Assembly (NCBI GenBank): GCA_010906965.1
Contig: JAAFHB010000034.1
Location: forward strand, 1-32,462
Reading direction: 5' to 3'
DNA from: Mariniphaga sp.
GTDB taxonomy: Bacteria > Bacteroidota > Bacteroidia > Bacteroidales > Prolixibacteraceae
DNA: 32,462 bases
The notes beneath the pieces were generated by a model. The model did not search any database, was not told the DNA's origin, and saw only the letters and a list, made by a program, of their open reading frames with translations. The translations under genes were made by a program, and so were the position numbers. Shown one piece after another: positions 26,001 through 32,462 of this stretch (position 1 is its first letter; each line of letters opens with the position of its first letter).

Positions 26001-29000
26001 TTAGAATTTAACGTTTACACCAAGTGTATAGGTCTTATTGACCGGGTAGCTATAGTAATCCACATATGGAGTTTTATCAATATCCGGATTATTACCCGCA
26101 CGTTCAGGATCCACATTTTTCAGCCCTGTAAATGTTAAGAGGTTATAACCACTGAGGTAAATCCTTACATTCTTTATCCCTGCTTTTGAAGTTAATCTTT
26201 TGGGTAAAGTGTAACCCAGTTCCAAAGTCTTCAAACGCACGTAGGAGGCATTCTGTACAAGGTTTGTTCCTGTATTACGTCCGTCGTGTCCGGTAACCGG
26301 GTAATATCCAGGGGTCCATTGGGTTGCTGGGCTAAAATAGTCGGCACCGGGGTCTGTGGGACGCCATCTGTTCAAAAAGTAGGATAAGGTATTTTGTCCG
26401 CCAAAAGACAAAGGAGAGGCAAGTAACTCACCATATTGGGCGTAAATCCCGTATGCTCCCTGTAAATTCGCTGCCAAATCAAAGTTCTTCCAGGAGACCC
26501 CCGTATTAATACCAAAGTTAAAGAGGGGTAGACCTGACGTTGCAATCGGGTGGTTATCATTTCCGTCAACATCACCATCACCATTCCAGTCATTCAGTAT
26601 CCAGTCGCCGGGTGTTACACCCTGGCCTGTAGGAAGGTTATAGTTCCGGGCTTCTTCAAGGCTTGTAAACATGTGTGCTGATTCGTTGCCCCACCAGATA
26701 TTGTTATAACGGCCACTGGTACGGTTGCGCCAATTGTCGTACTGGTGGTTGGCAACCCCTTCAAGCCAATCGGTACGCATACTCCTGGTTGCTGATATTT
26801 GGCCACCTAAGAAATAAGAAAAATCTCCGATTTTATCGCGGTAATCCAGGGATAATTCCCATCCAAAATTACGGTCGGCGTTCAGGTTTTCCTGAGGCAG
26901 ATTAGCTCCCACGGTACCGGGAACCACTGCGGAGCTTGTTGCAAGCAAACCTGTGCGGTCGCGTCGGTAAAGTTCAACAGTACCGCTCAGTTTATTTTTC
27001 AATATTCCAAAATCCAAAGCTGCGTTGTACATCTTGATATGGTACCAGGTCAGGTTTGGGTTGGGAATAGCCTGCGCGAAAAGACCCGAATTTAATACAT
27101 TGCCAAATACCCATCCTACAGCAGGAACTCCCTTGGGTGGAAGTAAGGTGTAGCCCATAGTTGGAGGATAGTTACCTGCCGAACTGTCGTCGCCCATTTC
27201 CCCGAAAGAAGCCCTCAGTTTCAAATTGCTGACAAATGCAAAATTATCCTTTATGAAATTTTCTTCACTCATGCGCCACCCTGCTGAAACTGATGGGAAG
27301 AACCCCCATTGGTTGTTTTTCGGGAACCGGGAAGACCCGTCGTAACGGAATTTGAAATCGAACAGGTATTTTCCGCTGAAATCGTAGGTAAACGAACCAA
27401 TCAAAGACTTGCTCAGGCGGTCCCATGGGAGACCACCGGTAGCTTGTTGGTTTAGATCTTCACCGGCAAACAGGTACTCGGAAGCAATCATCAACTCGCG
27501 GTAAGCGCTAAAATTTTCCTGGCTATTGTAAGCCCTTTCGACGAGAAGAAAGCTGTTCACATTATGCTTACCAAACTTGTTAGTATAGTACAATCCCAAC
27601 TGCAAATCGGTATCGAAGTTGAAATCAGCTCTTCTCTGAATGGTTGAAGGCGAGTTTTTAGTAGAAGACGAATAAACATCCGTGGCAGGATTATATACAT
27701 ACAGCGGATAAGTGTTTCTAAACGTTGTATTGTCGGGCAGGTTCATGGCATAGTCGTACGACCCTTTTGCCGACAAACCTTTTATTCCCGGTATGTCGTA
27801 GGATAATTGCATAGTGCCGTTGAACCGGCGCGTTTTGTTTATGGTATAACCAACCTTGTCTGTCATGACTTCTGCAACCATATTATGCCCGTCGTACAAT
27901 AGCGAGGCGTCGCCGTTTAGATAAAGCGGATTGTCGTTTGCATAGATCGGGGCATCCGGGCGCATTAGCCATGATGCCTTATAGGTTCCCCAACCCGATC
28001 CGGTTGGCAGCGTTTGGGTGTCCAGTATGGCCCCTATGGTAACCTTTGCTTTCAAACGGCTGGTAATCTGGGCATCAACTGTCGAACGAAAGTTATATTT
28101 GTCATCATTAAAACCACCGCCCTTGTACGAACCATCCTGGTTAGCGTAAGAAAGGCTCATGAAATAACGTAACTTATCGTTTCCTCCATCTATGCTGATG
28201 TTGTGTTGTTGCTGTGGTGTCGTCTTGTTGAATACCGCATCCATCCAGTTGTAGGAAGGTTTTCCGTCGATGTAGGGCTGCATTTGCTCCTGAGTGAACA
28301 TCGGGTTTTGGCGTGCTAAATAGTTATTGTTGAAGTTTTGGAAGGTTGACTCGTTGCGCAAGGTCATATAATCCTGAGCATTTGTCCCCTGCGGCACATT
28401 CAGAAACTGTTGAATGGTATAGCTACCGGAATAGGAGATATCCACTTTCCCGTCTTGCGATTTACCGCTCTTCGTAGTGATTAGGATAACACCGTTCGCT
28501 GCACGTAAACCATAGATGGCCGCCGAACCGTCTTTCAATACGGATACGCTCTCGACTTCTTGCGGATCCATCCGGGCAAAATAAGCCTGATCGCGGGTAA
28601 CACCGTCAACAACAAACAAAGGAGTACCCATGCCGCGGATATCAATCGTGGTATTGTAATCGCCCGGCGCGCTGCTCTTTTGAACAACCCGTACCCCCGG
28701 CAATTTACCCGTCAGCATGTTCACCACGTTTTCGTTCTTTGTAGCAATTAGGTCTTCGTTTTTAATTGAAGCAACAGACCCTGTTAGAGTAGCCTTTTTC
28801 TGGGTGGCATAACCTACAGCCACGACTTCTTCCAATCCGATAGTCTCGTCGCTTAAAACAGCATCAATGGTATTTTGATTATTATATTTCACTACAATTG
28901 TTTTCATTCCAATAAACGAAAAAACAATCATAGCATTGGACGGTATATTATTTAATACATAATTACCATTTGCATCGGTATTTGTTCCAACGACAGTACC

Positions 29001-29207
29001 TTTAATCACAACGGTTACTCCGGGAATCGGATTTCCTGAATTATCTCTTACTGTACCGGCAATTTTTTTCTGCTGCTGAGCTTCTATCCGGGTTTGGCTC
29101 CCAGATCCTATTTGGCTGGCAGAAACCTGAACACTCAATAATATGAGCAGAAATGTACAGGCCTTTCGAAAGCAATACCTTTTCTTTTTTAATAGGTTCA
29201 TTTTCAT
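26001..29207 (-). CDS. SusC-like TonB-dependent outer-membrane transporter
   Basis: This 1068-residue beta-barrel imports glycan fragments across the outer membrane using TonB energy. A signal peptide (about 1-31) precedes a carboxypeptidase-D-regulatory-like domain (KKIAGTVRDNSGNPIPGVTV..., about 47-120), a TonB-box-like VVAVGYATQKK (129-139) and the plug (IKNEDLIATKNENVVNML..., DIRGMGTPLFVVDGV, VLKDGSAAIYG). The barrel follows, with the late motif ASYVRLKTLELGYTLP and the terminal TLGVNVKF. There is no N-terminal secretin/STN domain, so signalling through an anti-sigma factor is not expected, which agrees with the different type of regulator upstream. ATG codons occur at 29207 and 29201; the first is used here. 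It is the first gene behind the 452-bp control region. Confidence 0.97.
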   Translation of the reverse strand: MKMNLLKKKRYCFRKACTFLLILLSVQVSASQIGSGSQTRIEAQQQKKIAGTVRDNSGNPIPGVTVVIKGTVVGTNTDANGNYVLNNIPSNAMIVFSFIGMKTIVVKYNNQNTIDAVLSDETIGLEEVVAVGYATQKKATLTGSVASIKNEDLIATKNENVVNMLTGKLPGVRVVQKSSAPGDYNTTIDIRGMGTPLFVVDGVTRDQAYFARMDPQEVESVSVLKDGSAAIYGLRAANGVILITTKSGKSQDGKVDISYSGSYTIQQFLNVPQGTNAQDYMTLRNESTFQNFNNNYLARQNPMFTQEQMQPYIDGKPSYNWMDAVFNKTTPQQQHNISIDGGNDKLRYFMSLSYANQDGSYKGGGFNDDKYNFRSTVDAQITSRLKAKVTIGAILDTQTLPTGSGWGTYKASWLMRPDAPIYANDNPLYLNGDASLLYDGHNMVAEVMTDKVGYTINKTRRFNGTMQLSYDIPGIKGLSAKGSYDYAMNLPDNTTFRNTYPLYVYNPATDVYSSSTKNSPSTIQRRADFNFDTDLQLGLYYTNKFGKHNVNSFLLVERAYNSQENFSAYRELMIASEYLFAGEDLNQQATGGLPWDRLSKSLIGSFTYDFSGKYLFDFKFRYDGSSRFPKNNQWGFFPSVSAGWRMSEENFIKDNFAFVSNLKLRASFGEMGDDSSAGNYPPTMGYTLLPPKGVPAVGWVFGNVLNSGLFAQAIPNPNLTWYHIKMYNAALDFGILKNKLSGTVELYRRDRTGLLATSSAVVPGTVGANLPQENLNADRNFGWELSLDYRDKIGDFSYFLGGQISATRSMRTDWLEGVANHQYDNWRNRTSGRYNNIWWGNESAHMFTSLEEARNYNLPTGQGVTPGDWILNDWNGDGDVDGNDNHPIATSGLPLFNFGINTGVSWKNFDLAANLQGAYGIYAQYGELLASPLSFGGQNTLSYFLNRWRPTDPGADYFSPATQWTPGYYPVTGHDGRNTGTNLVQNASYVRLKTLELGYTLPKRLTSKAGIKNVRIYLSGYNLLTFTGLKNVDPERAGNNPDIDKTPYVDYYSYPVNKTYTLGVNVKF

Positions 29208-29250
29208 AAATTTTTATTCAATTAACAATAATAATTAACTCAATCAATGA

Positions 29251-29264
29251 GCATGATTTCATGC
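29251..29264. promoter_or_regulatory. Palindrome GCATGA-TT-TCATGC in the susC leader
   Basis: A perfect 6-bp inverted repeat with a 2-base spacer starts 44 bases before the susC-like start codon. It would lie in the 5' untranslated region if transcription begins near 29350. It could be a protein-binding site or a small leader hairpin; a 14-base palindrome of this kind may also be chance in a 452-base region. Confidence 0.35.
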
Positions 29265-29375
29265 AAAATCTCTTTTAATGAGCAATTCTTTTTTGTTTAC
29301 TACATAGGCTTATTGATTTTATATTAGTAATTCTGATATCTTGTTTAATTTAGAATACAAATAAAGCTTCTGACT

Positions 29376-29438
29376 ATTAATACCACGATTAATATTCAGT
29401 AAATGCAGGTATAATAATCTATTAATATTTTATTAATA
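29376..29438. promoter_or_regulatory. Four ATTAATA heptamers with 11-12-bp period
   Basis: ATTAATA occurs at 29376-29382, 29388-29394, 29421-29427 and 29432-29438. Start-to-start distances are 12, 33 and 11 bases, so the last three are in phase with an 11-bp period. The inner pair 29421/29432 has exactly a heptamer plus 4-bp spacer, the layout known for SARP operators; the adjacent regulator has a SARP-like DNA-binding domain. A further heptamer lies at 29549-29555. By composition alone such clustering is not expected, but the stretch is AT-rich, so binding is inference. Confidence 0.45.
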
Positions 29439-29626
29439 TCGTAGTGCATTGTATTACAACTTGGTGTGAAATCACTAAAGCGAGTAAGCCTGACAATTAG
29501 AGGTGCAAGCGTCAGATATTAATCCAATTTTAAGTGAAGCGGTATTAGATTAATAATACATAATATTTAAAGCAAGGAGGGTGGCGATTTCCTGTGTTTT
29601 CACACTTAAGGTTTGCAAGTTTTATC

Positions 29627-29658
29627 GTTGCGGAAAATCTTTGCAGAAAGTTCGCAAC
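29627..29658 (-). terminator. Weak hairpin after the regulator gene
   Basis: GTTGCG (29627-29632) and CGCAAC (29653-29658) form a 6-bp stem directly after the regulator stop codon, with an inner CTTT/AAAG stem at 29639-29650. No T-run follows on the minus strand, so it is not a classical intrinsic terminator; it may protect the 3' end or be incidental. Confidence 0.25.
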
Positions 29659-29659
29659 T

Positions 29660-32176
29660 TTACTTTATAGTATCATTAAATGAAACAGCATAATCGACAC
29701 CCAGTAAGTGTTTATATTCGCGGCAAAAAGAATCATAGAAATTCTTTGCTGTCCCTTTTTTCCCGAGGTGGTACAATACTGAGCATTTAATCGAAAAGGC
29801 CTCATCATTCAATGGGTCAAATACAAGGATACTTTCGGCCAGATGATATCTCAAATTAAGATTGCCCTTCACAACATTTTCAATAAATAGTGAACTGAGT
29901 CTGTCGATTGTTTCATTGGCAAACTGCGATTTAAACGCATCCATCCATTCGGATTGTATATTGGGTAAAAATTCGCCAAATGATAAAAGGGCGAGGAGTT
30001 CGATAATTTCAGTTTCGGTAATGCCGGACGCTTTTGATTGTCTTATAAGATGCAATATTTCAGTATAATCACAGAAAATTAAGTTGTTCATTTTAATCTT
30101 CCATAATGAATTTTCATTTACAACCTCGACTCCGCCTATTTCTTCGAGAACCGTTCGAAGTTTGCTGATATTAACATTCCGGTTGTTCCGGGCACTTTCG
30201 CCTGATTTGTCGAACCACAATACCTCATCAAGTTTTGCAGAAGATACTCCTTTCCCATTTTTTATTGAGTACAAAAAGAGGAATAGGAATAATTGCTTAA
30301 GTGTTGGAGGAAATGAACCAGTGATATTGGCGCCTTTACGATCATAGATTTGAAATCCCCCCATAAAATAGATCGAGGAGATCGTTTTCCGCTCTCGTAA
30401 TTCTATTGGTACAATATTAGGATGTTCAATTTGTTCTTCGAATTGAACATGTTTGTTTTTCCTCTTTTTCCTTCTGATTAAAAAATACAAGGTGAAAATT
30501 AAACTTCCCACCAAAATTAAAATTGTCAACTCAATCTGCAATTTCCCGACTACCGAATCACTCTGATAAACATCTTCAGGCATTAATGGAGGATAGGCAA
30601 TGGAGTAGAGTGAAACATCAGAATTATTTGTAGTTACTGCAATCAATCGCGATGTTTTCTGGTCAAGAAAAAGGCTACTCCACGATTGAGTGTCAAGAAA
30701 TTTATAGGGGATGGAATCGTCGTAAATCTGGTACACATTTTTCTCGATCCCGAATTTTGCAAGGTGCAGATAAGTCGCAAAATTGTCTCTGTTATAAATC
30801 AAGGTATAAAAACTATCTGATTGTTTGGCTGGAATGAGTTCTTCACATGGAACGAAAGGTGTCGAAGGCGTATCGAGTGTCCAAAGTTTTTTAAACGAAT
30901 AATCGTTCAGGTTAACAGAATATAAATCATAATAAAATTCCGGGGATAATTCCTGCCGACCAGTCTTGCTTCCATAACCACCAAAGACCAGCATTTCGCG
31001 ATTATTCAGAAATCCGGCACTCGCCAGGTATCTGGGCTGGATTTGGTCGGTTCGGTCAGTTTGGCTCCATACTTTAGATTTTGTGTCAAATCGATTGATT
31101 ATACTTTTATAGATATAATGTCCATAACCAAAAAGTGTAACTAACGAAGAATCAATTGGGGAGATGAATTTATTGTGGTGCCAAAAGTTAGGCTCTTTGA
31201 TTGTTGAATCGTTAAACGACCATTTGTTAGTAGCAAAACTAAATTTACAAATTTCGGTATTATTGAAATTATACGACCAAAGTTCGTTTGTATATTTGTT
31301 GAAGATAATTTGCTTCCCTGCCGCATTGTAGGGTTTGCCACCCTCAAAAAAGATGGTATCAATAGCGGATGTTTTAGTTGAAAGAATATAAACAGCACGA
31401 TTATTAATAAAAAATATCCTGCCACTATCCTCGTCTTTTGTGACCCCCTGAATACTATCGATTGTAAAATCTTTTAGTTTTTGCCATTTTACATGCTTAT
31501 CGATGATCCAGATCGGATTTTCAGCGATTGCTTCTGAAGCATCAATCTCATCGTAAACTTTAGATTGACTATGTTTCGATAGTTTCCAATCGCTGACAAG
31601 CTTATTTTTCGCATCGAATATCCGAATGTTTTTTAATGACATGGGACAGACGTCGGTATTTAAAAAGGAATTAATCTTGGATGCTCCAAAAACCACATCA
31701 AAGTTTTTCAAACCCGAAATGTCAGGTACCACTACTTCTTGTTTATTCCCATTAAACGAAACCACCAATTTTGAATTCCGGACATCGATGTCTACTTTTA
31801 TTTTTATCCATTGGTCAAAACTGCTATTTGGAACATCGGCCCATTTATAGGAGACAAGCACTTTGTCTTTCAGAACTAACCAAAAATTAGATGATGTGGT
31901 AGCCAGGTTCGATACCAGGTCAATATTAGTATGATCGTCACCAATAATTCGAAAAATATATCCATAGTGTCCATCACCCCGGCGAAAATTTGCTTCCATT
32001 TCCAATGAAAAACCACCTGGATATTTAAACGCACCAGAAGGTGTCAGATATAACGAAGTGCGTTTTTCCTGAATGACTTCATGAGATGAGAAGAACAATC
32101 CAGACAATACCTCGTCCTGACAAAAAGCGGCCAATCCGTAGAATATAATTGAGAATAGAATTACTATAAACCTCAC
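29660..32176 (-). CDS. Transmembrane sensor-regulator with SARP-like DNA-binding domain
   Basis: This 838-residue single-polypeptide regulator starts with GTG at 32176; an in-frame TAA immediately precedes it and the next in-frame ATG would remove the signal peptide. Residues 1-19 are a signal peptide. A LamG/concanavalin-like domain (about 25-200) and a Kelch-like propeller region (about 230-540; FGGYGSKTGRQ is a blade-like motif) form the periplasmic part. A transmembrane helix (about 547-568) is followed by RRKKRKNK. The cytosolic part has an OmpR/SARP-type winged helix (about 600-700; LWFDKSGESARNNRNVNISKLR is the recognition region, with the usual LR..L end) and a helical BTAD-like region (705-838). 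It is most likely the activator of this PUL, sensing glycan and binding upstream of susC. It is neither a hybrid two-component sensor nor a sigma/anti-sigma system. Confidence 0.82.
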   Translation of the reverse strand: MRFIVILFSIIFYGLAAFCQDEVLSGLFFSSHEVIQEKRTSLYLTPSGAFKYPGGFSLEMEANFRRGDGHYGYIFRIIGDDHTNIDLVSNLATTSSNFWLVLKDKVLVSYKWADVPNSSFDQWIKIKVDIDVRNSKLVVSFNGNKQEVVVPDISGLKNFDVVFGASKINSFLNTDVCPMSLKNIRIFDAKNKLVSDWKLSKHSQSKVYDEIDASEAIAENPIWIIDKHVKWQKLKDFTIDSIQGVTKDEDSGRIFFINNRAVYILSTKTSAIDTIFFEGGKPYNAAGKQIIFNKYTNELWSYNFNNTEICKFSFATNKWSFNDSTIKEPNFWHHNKFISPIDSSLVTLFGYGHYIYKSIINRFDTKSKVWSQTDRTDQIQPRYLASAGFLNNREMLVFGGYGSKTGRQELSPEFYYDLYSVNLNDYSFKKLWTLDTPSTPFVPCEELIPAKQSDSFYTLIYNRDNFATYLHLAKFGIEKNVYQIYDDSIPYKFLDTQSWSSLFLDQKTSRLIAVTTNNSDVSLYSIAYPPLMPEDVYQSDSVVGKLQIELTILILVGSLIFTLYFLIRRKKRKNKHVQFEEQIEHPNIVPIELRERKTISSIYFMGGFQIYDRKGANITGSFPPTLKQLFLFLFLYSIKNGKGVSSAKLDEVLWFDKSGESARNNRNVNISKLRTVLEEIGGVEVVNENSLWKIKMNNLIFCDYTEILHLIRQSKASGITETEIIELLALLSFGEFLPNIQSEWMDAFKSQFANETIDRLSSLFIENVVKGNLNLRYHLAESILVFDPLNDEAFSIKCSVLYHLGKKGTAKNFYDSFCREYKHLLGVDYAVSFNDTIK

Positions 32177-32222
32177 TTAAATACTGATTTTAGATTATTC
32201 AAAAGTAACTAAATACAAATCA

Positions 32223-32254
32223 CAAATGTAATTATTTGTTAAAGTACTGTTAAA
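32223..32254 (-). promoter_or_regulatory. Bacteroidota-type promoter of the regulator gene
   Basis: On the minus strand TACATTTG (32230-32223) matches the -7 consensus TAnnTTTG exactly. A TTTA at 32254-32251, 20 bases upstream, matches three of four bases of the -33 TTTG. Transcription would begin near 32216, leaving a leader of about 40 bases before the GTG start. The rest of 32177-32462 shows no gene. Confidence 0.5.
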
Positions 32255-32446
32255 ATTGAATTTGACGCTGAATTGGCGACAATTGTGATGATTTATAATT
32301 ATCTGCCTCTGAAAAGGTTCATTTCAAAAGTGATTTTATTTCACCATTCGATACCTTCATCAGGTTACCAGAATTTCATTTAGGTTTTTGATTAATAATG
32401 GCAAGGTAGATGTCTGCACTAAGTTCTGTTGCTCATCGAAACAAAT

Positions 32447-32462
32447 AAAAAAGACCGTTTTT
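32447..32462 (-). terminator. Possible truncated terminator at the right edge
   Basis: Read on the minus strand, AAAAACGGTC is followed by TTTTTTATTTG. This looks like the right arm of a GC-containing stem and its T-run, which would end a minus-strand gene lying beyond the window. The left arm is not in the window, so this cannot be confirmed. Confidence 0.25.

Larger units (their letters stand above)
29208..29659 (-). promoter_or_regulatory. Control region upstream of the susC-like gene
   Basis: These 452 bases contain no credible gene. They hold repeated ATTAATA motifs (29376-29438, plus 29549-29555 and a near match at 29518), a palindrome at 29251-29264, and a hairpin directly after the regulator stop codon. 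The best -7-like element on the minus strand is TTTATTTG at 29365-29358 (TAnnTTTG with one mismatch); no TTTG was found at the expected -33 distance, so an activator-dependent promoter is plausible. The region is very AT-rich in its middle part. Confidence 0.6.

Noticed and set aside
29594..29605. GTGT-TTTC-ACAC hairpin considered as the regulator's terminator
   Set aside because: The stem has only four base pairs and no T-run follows on either strand.
29574..29670. Plus-strand AAGGAGG followed directly by a 29-codon GTG frame ending at 29670
   Set aside because: The Shine-Dalgarno-like sequence touches the start codon with no spacer, Bacteroidota rarely use such sites, the peptide has no recognisable features and it overlaps the regulator gene end.
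32360..32461. Minus-strand open frame of 33 codons running in from the right edge
   Set aside because: It has no recognisable motif, is short enough to be chance, and the first bases look more like a terminator stem with T-run than coding sequence.

Overview
This window is a single-strand polysaccharide utilization locus (PUL) from a Bacteroidota organism. Every convincing gene lies on the minus strand, so the biological order runs from the right edge to the left. A SusC/SusD pair, lipoprotein signal peptides, A-rich leaders without Shine-Dalgarno sequences, and a -7 box of the TAnnTTTG type all point to Bacteroidota. An oxygen-sensitive glycyl radical enzyme with its activase suggests an anaerobic lineage. 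A marine or sediment relative of Marinilabiliales/Prolixibacteraceae is my guess; nothing in the window fixes the taxon.

Layout, in transcription order. (1) 32176-29660: a membrane-spanning regulator with periplasmic LamG-like and propeller-like sensor parts, one transmembrane helix, and a cytoplasmic SARP/OmpR-type winged helix plus BTAD-like domain. (2) 29659-29208: a 452-bp control region with repeated ATTAATA heptamers and a palindrome. (3) 29207-23320: SusC, SusD and a DUF3823-like lipoprotein, closed by a strong intrinsic terminator at 23231-23272. (4) 23216-20611: two paralogous GH71/99-like proteins, one a lipoprotein and one probably periplasmic. (5) 20599-15021: a phosphoester-oriented block with three different calcineurin-like metallophosphoesterases, an endonuclease/exonuclease/phosphatase (EEP) enzyme and a parallel beta-helix protein. 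(6) 15024-11776: a sodium:solute symporter and a cytosolic GH130-type mannoside phosphorylase or mannosidase. (7) 11710-8522: a glycyl radical enzyme and its radical-SAM activase. (8) 8509-119: three secreted S1 sulfatases, a GH92 alpha-mannosidase and a SASA-type acetylesterase. The 5' end of another secreted protein, possibly a second GH92, runs off the left edge.

Taken together the enzymes suggest a mannose-containing glycan carrying several substituents: sulfate (three sulfatases), acetyl (SASA) and phosphoester or phosphodiester groups (four phosphoesterases). GH71/99-like and GH92 enzymes would cut the chain outside and in the periplasm. The symporter and GH130 enzyme would take a small product into the cytosol. 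The glycyl radical enzyme is the odd member: its C-x-E active-site motif fits dehydration or C-O/C-N/C-S cleavage of a small polyol-like molecule better than pyruvate-formate lyase chemistry, so it may process a leaving group of the glycan. Spacing between genes is mostly 10-70 bp, with three overlaps, consistent with one long operon partly gated by the terminator after SusC/D.

The most promising undescribed elements are the glycyl radical enzyme inside a mannoside PUL, and the pairing of a transmembrane SARP-like regulator with 11-12-bp-periodic heptamers upstream of susC. No rRNA, tRNA, insertion sequence, CRISPR array or prophage gene was seen.
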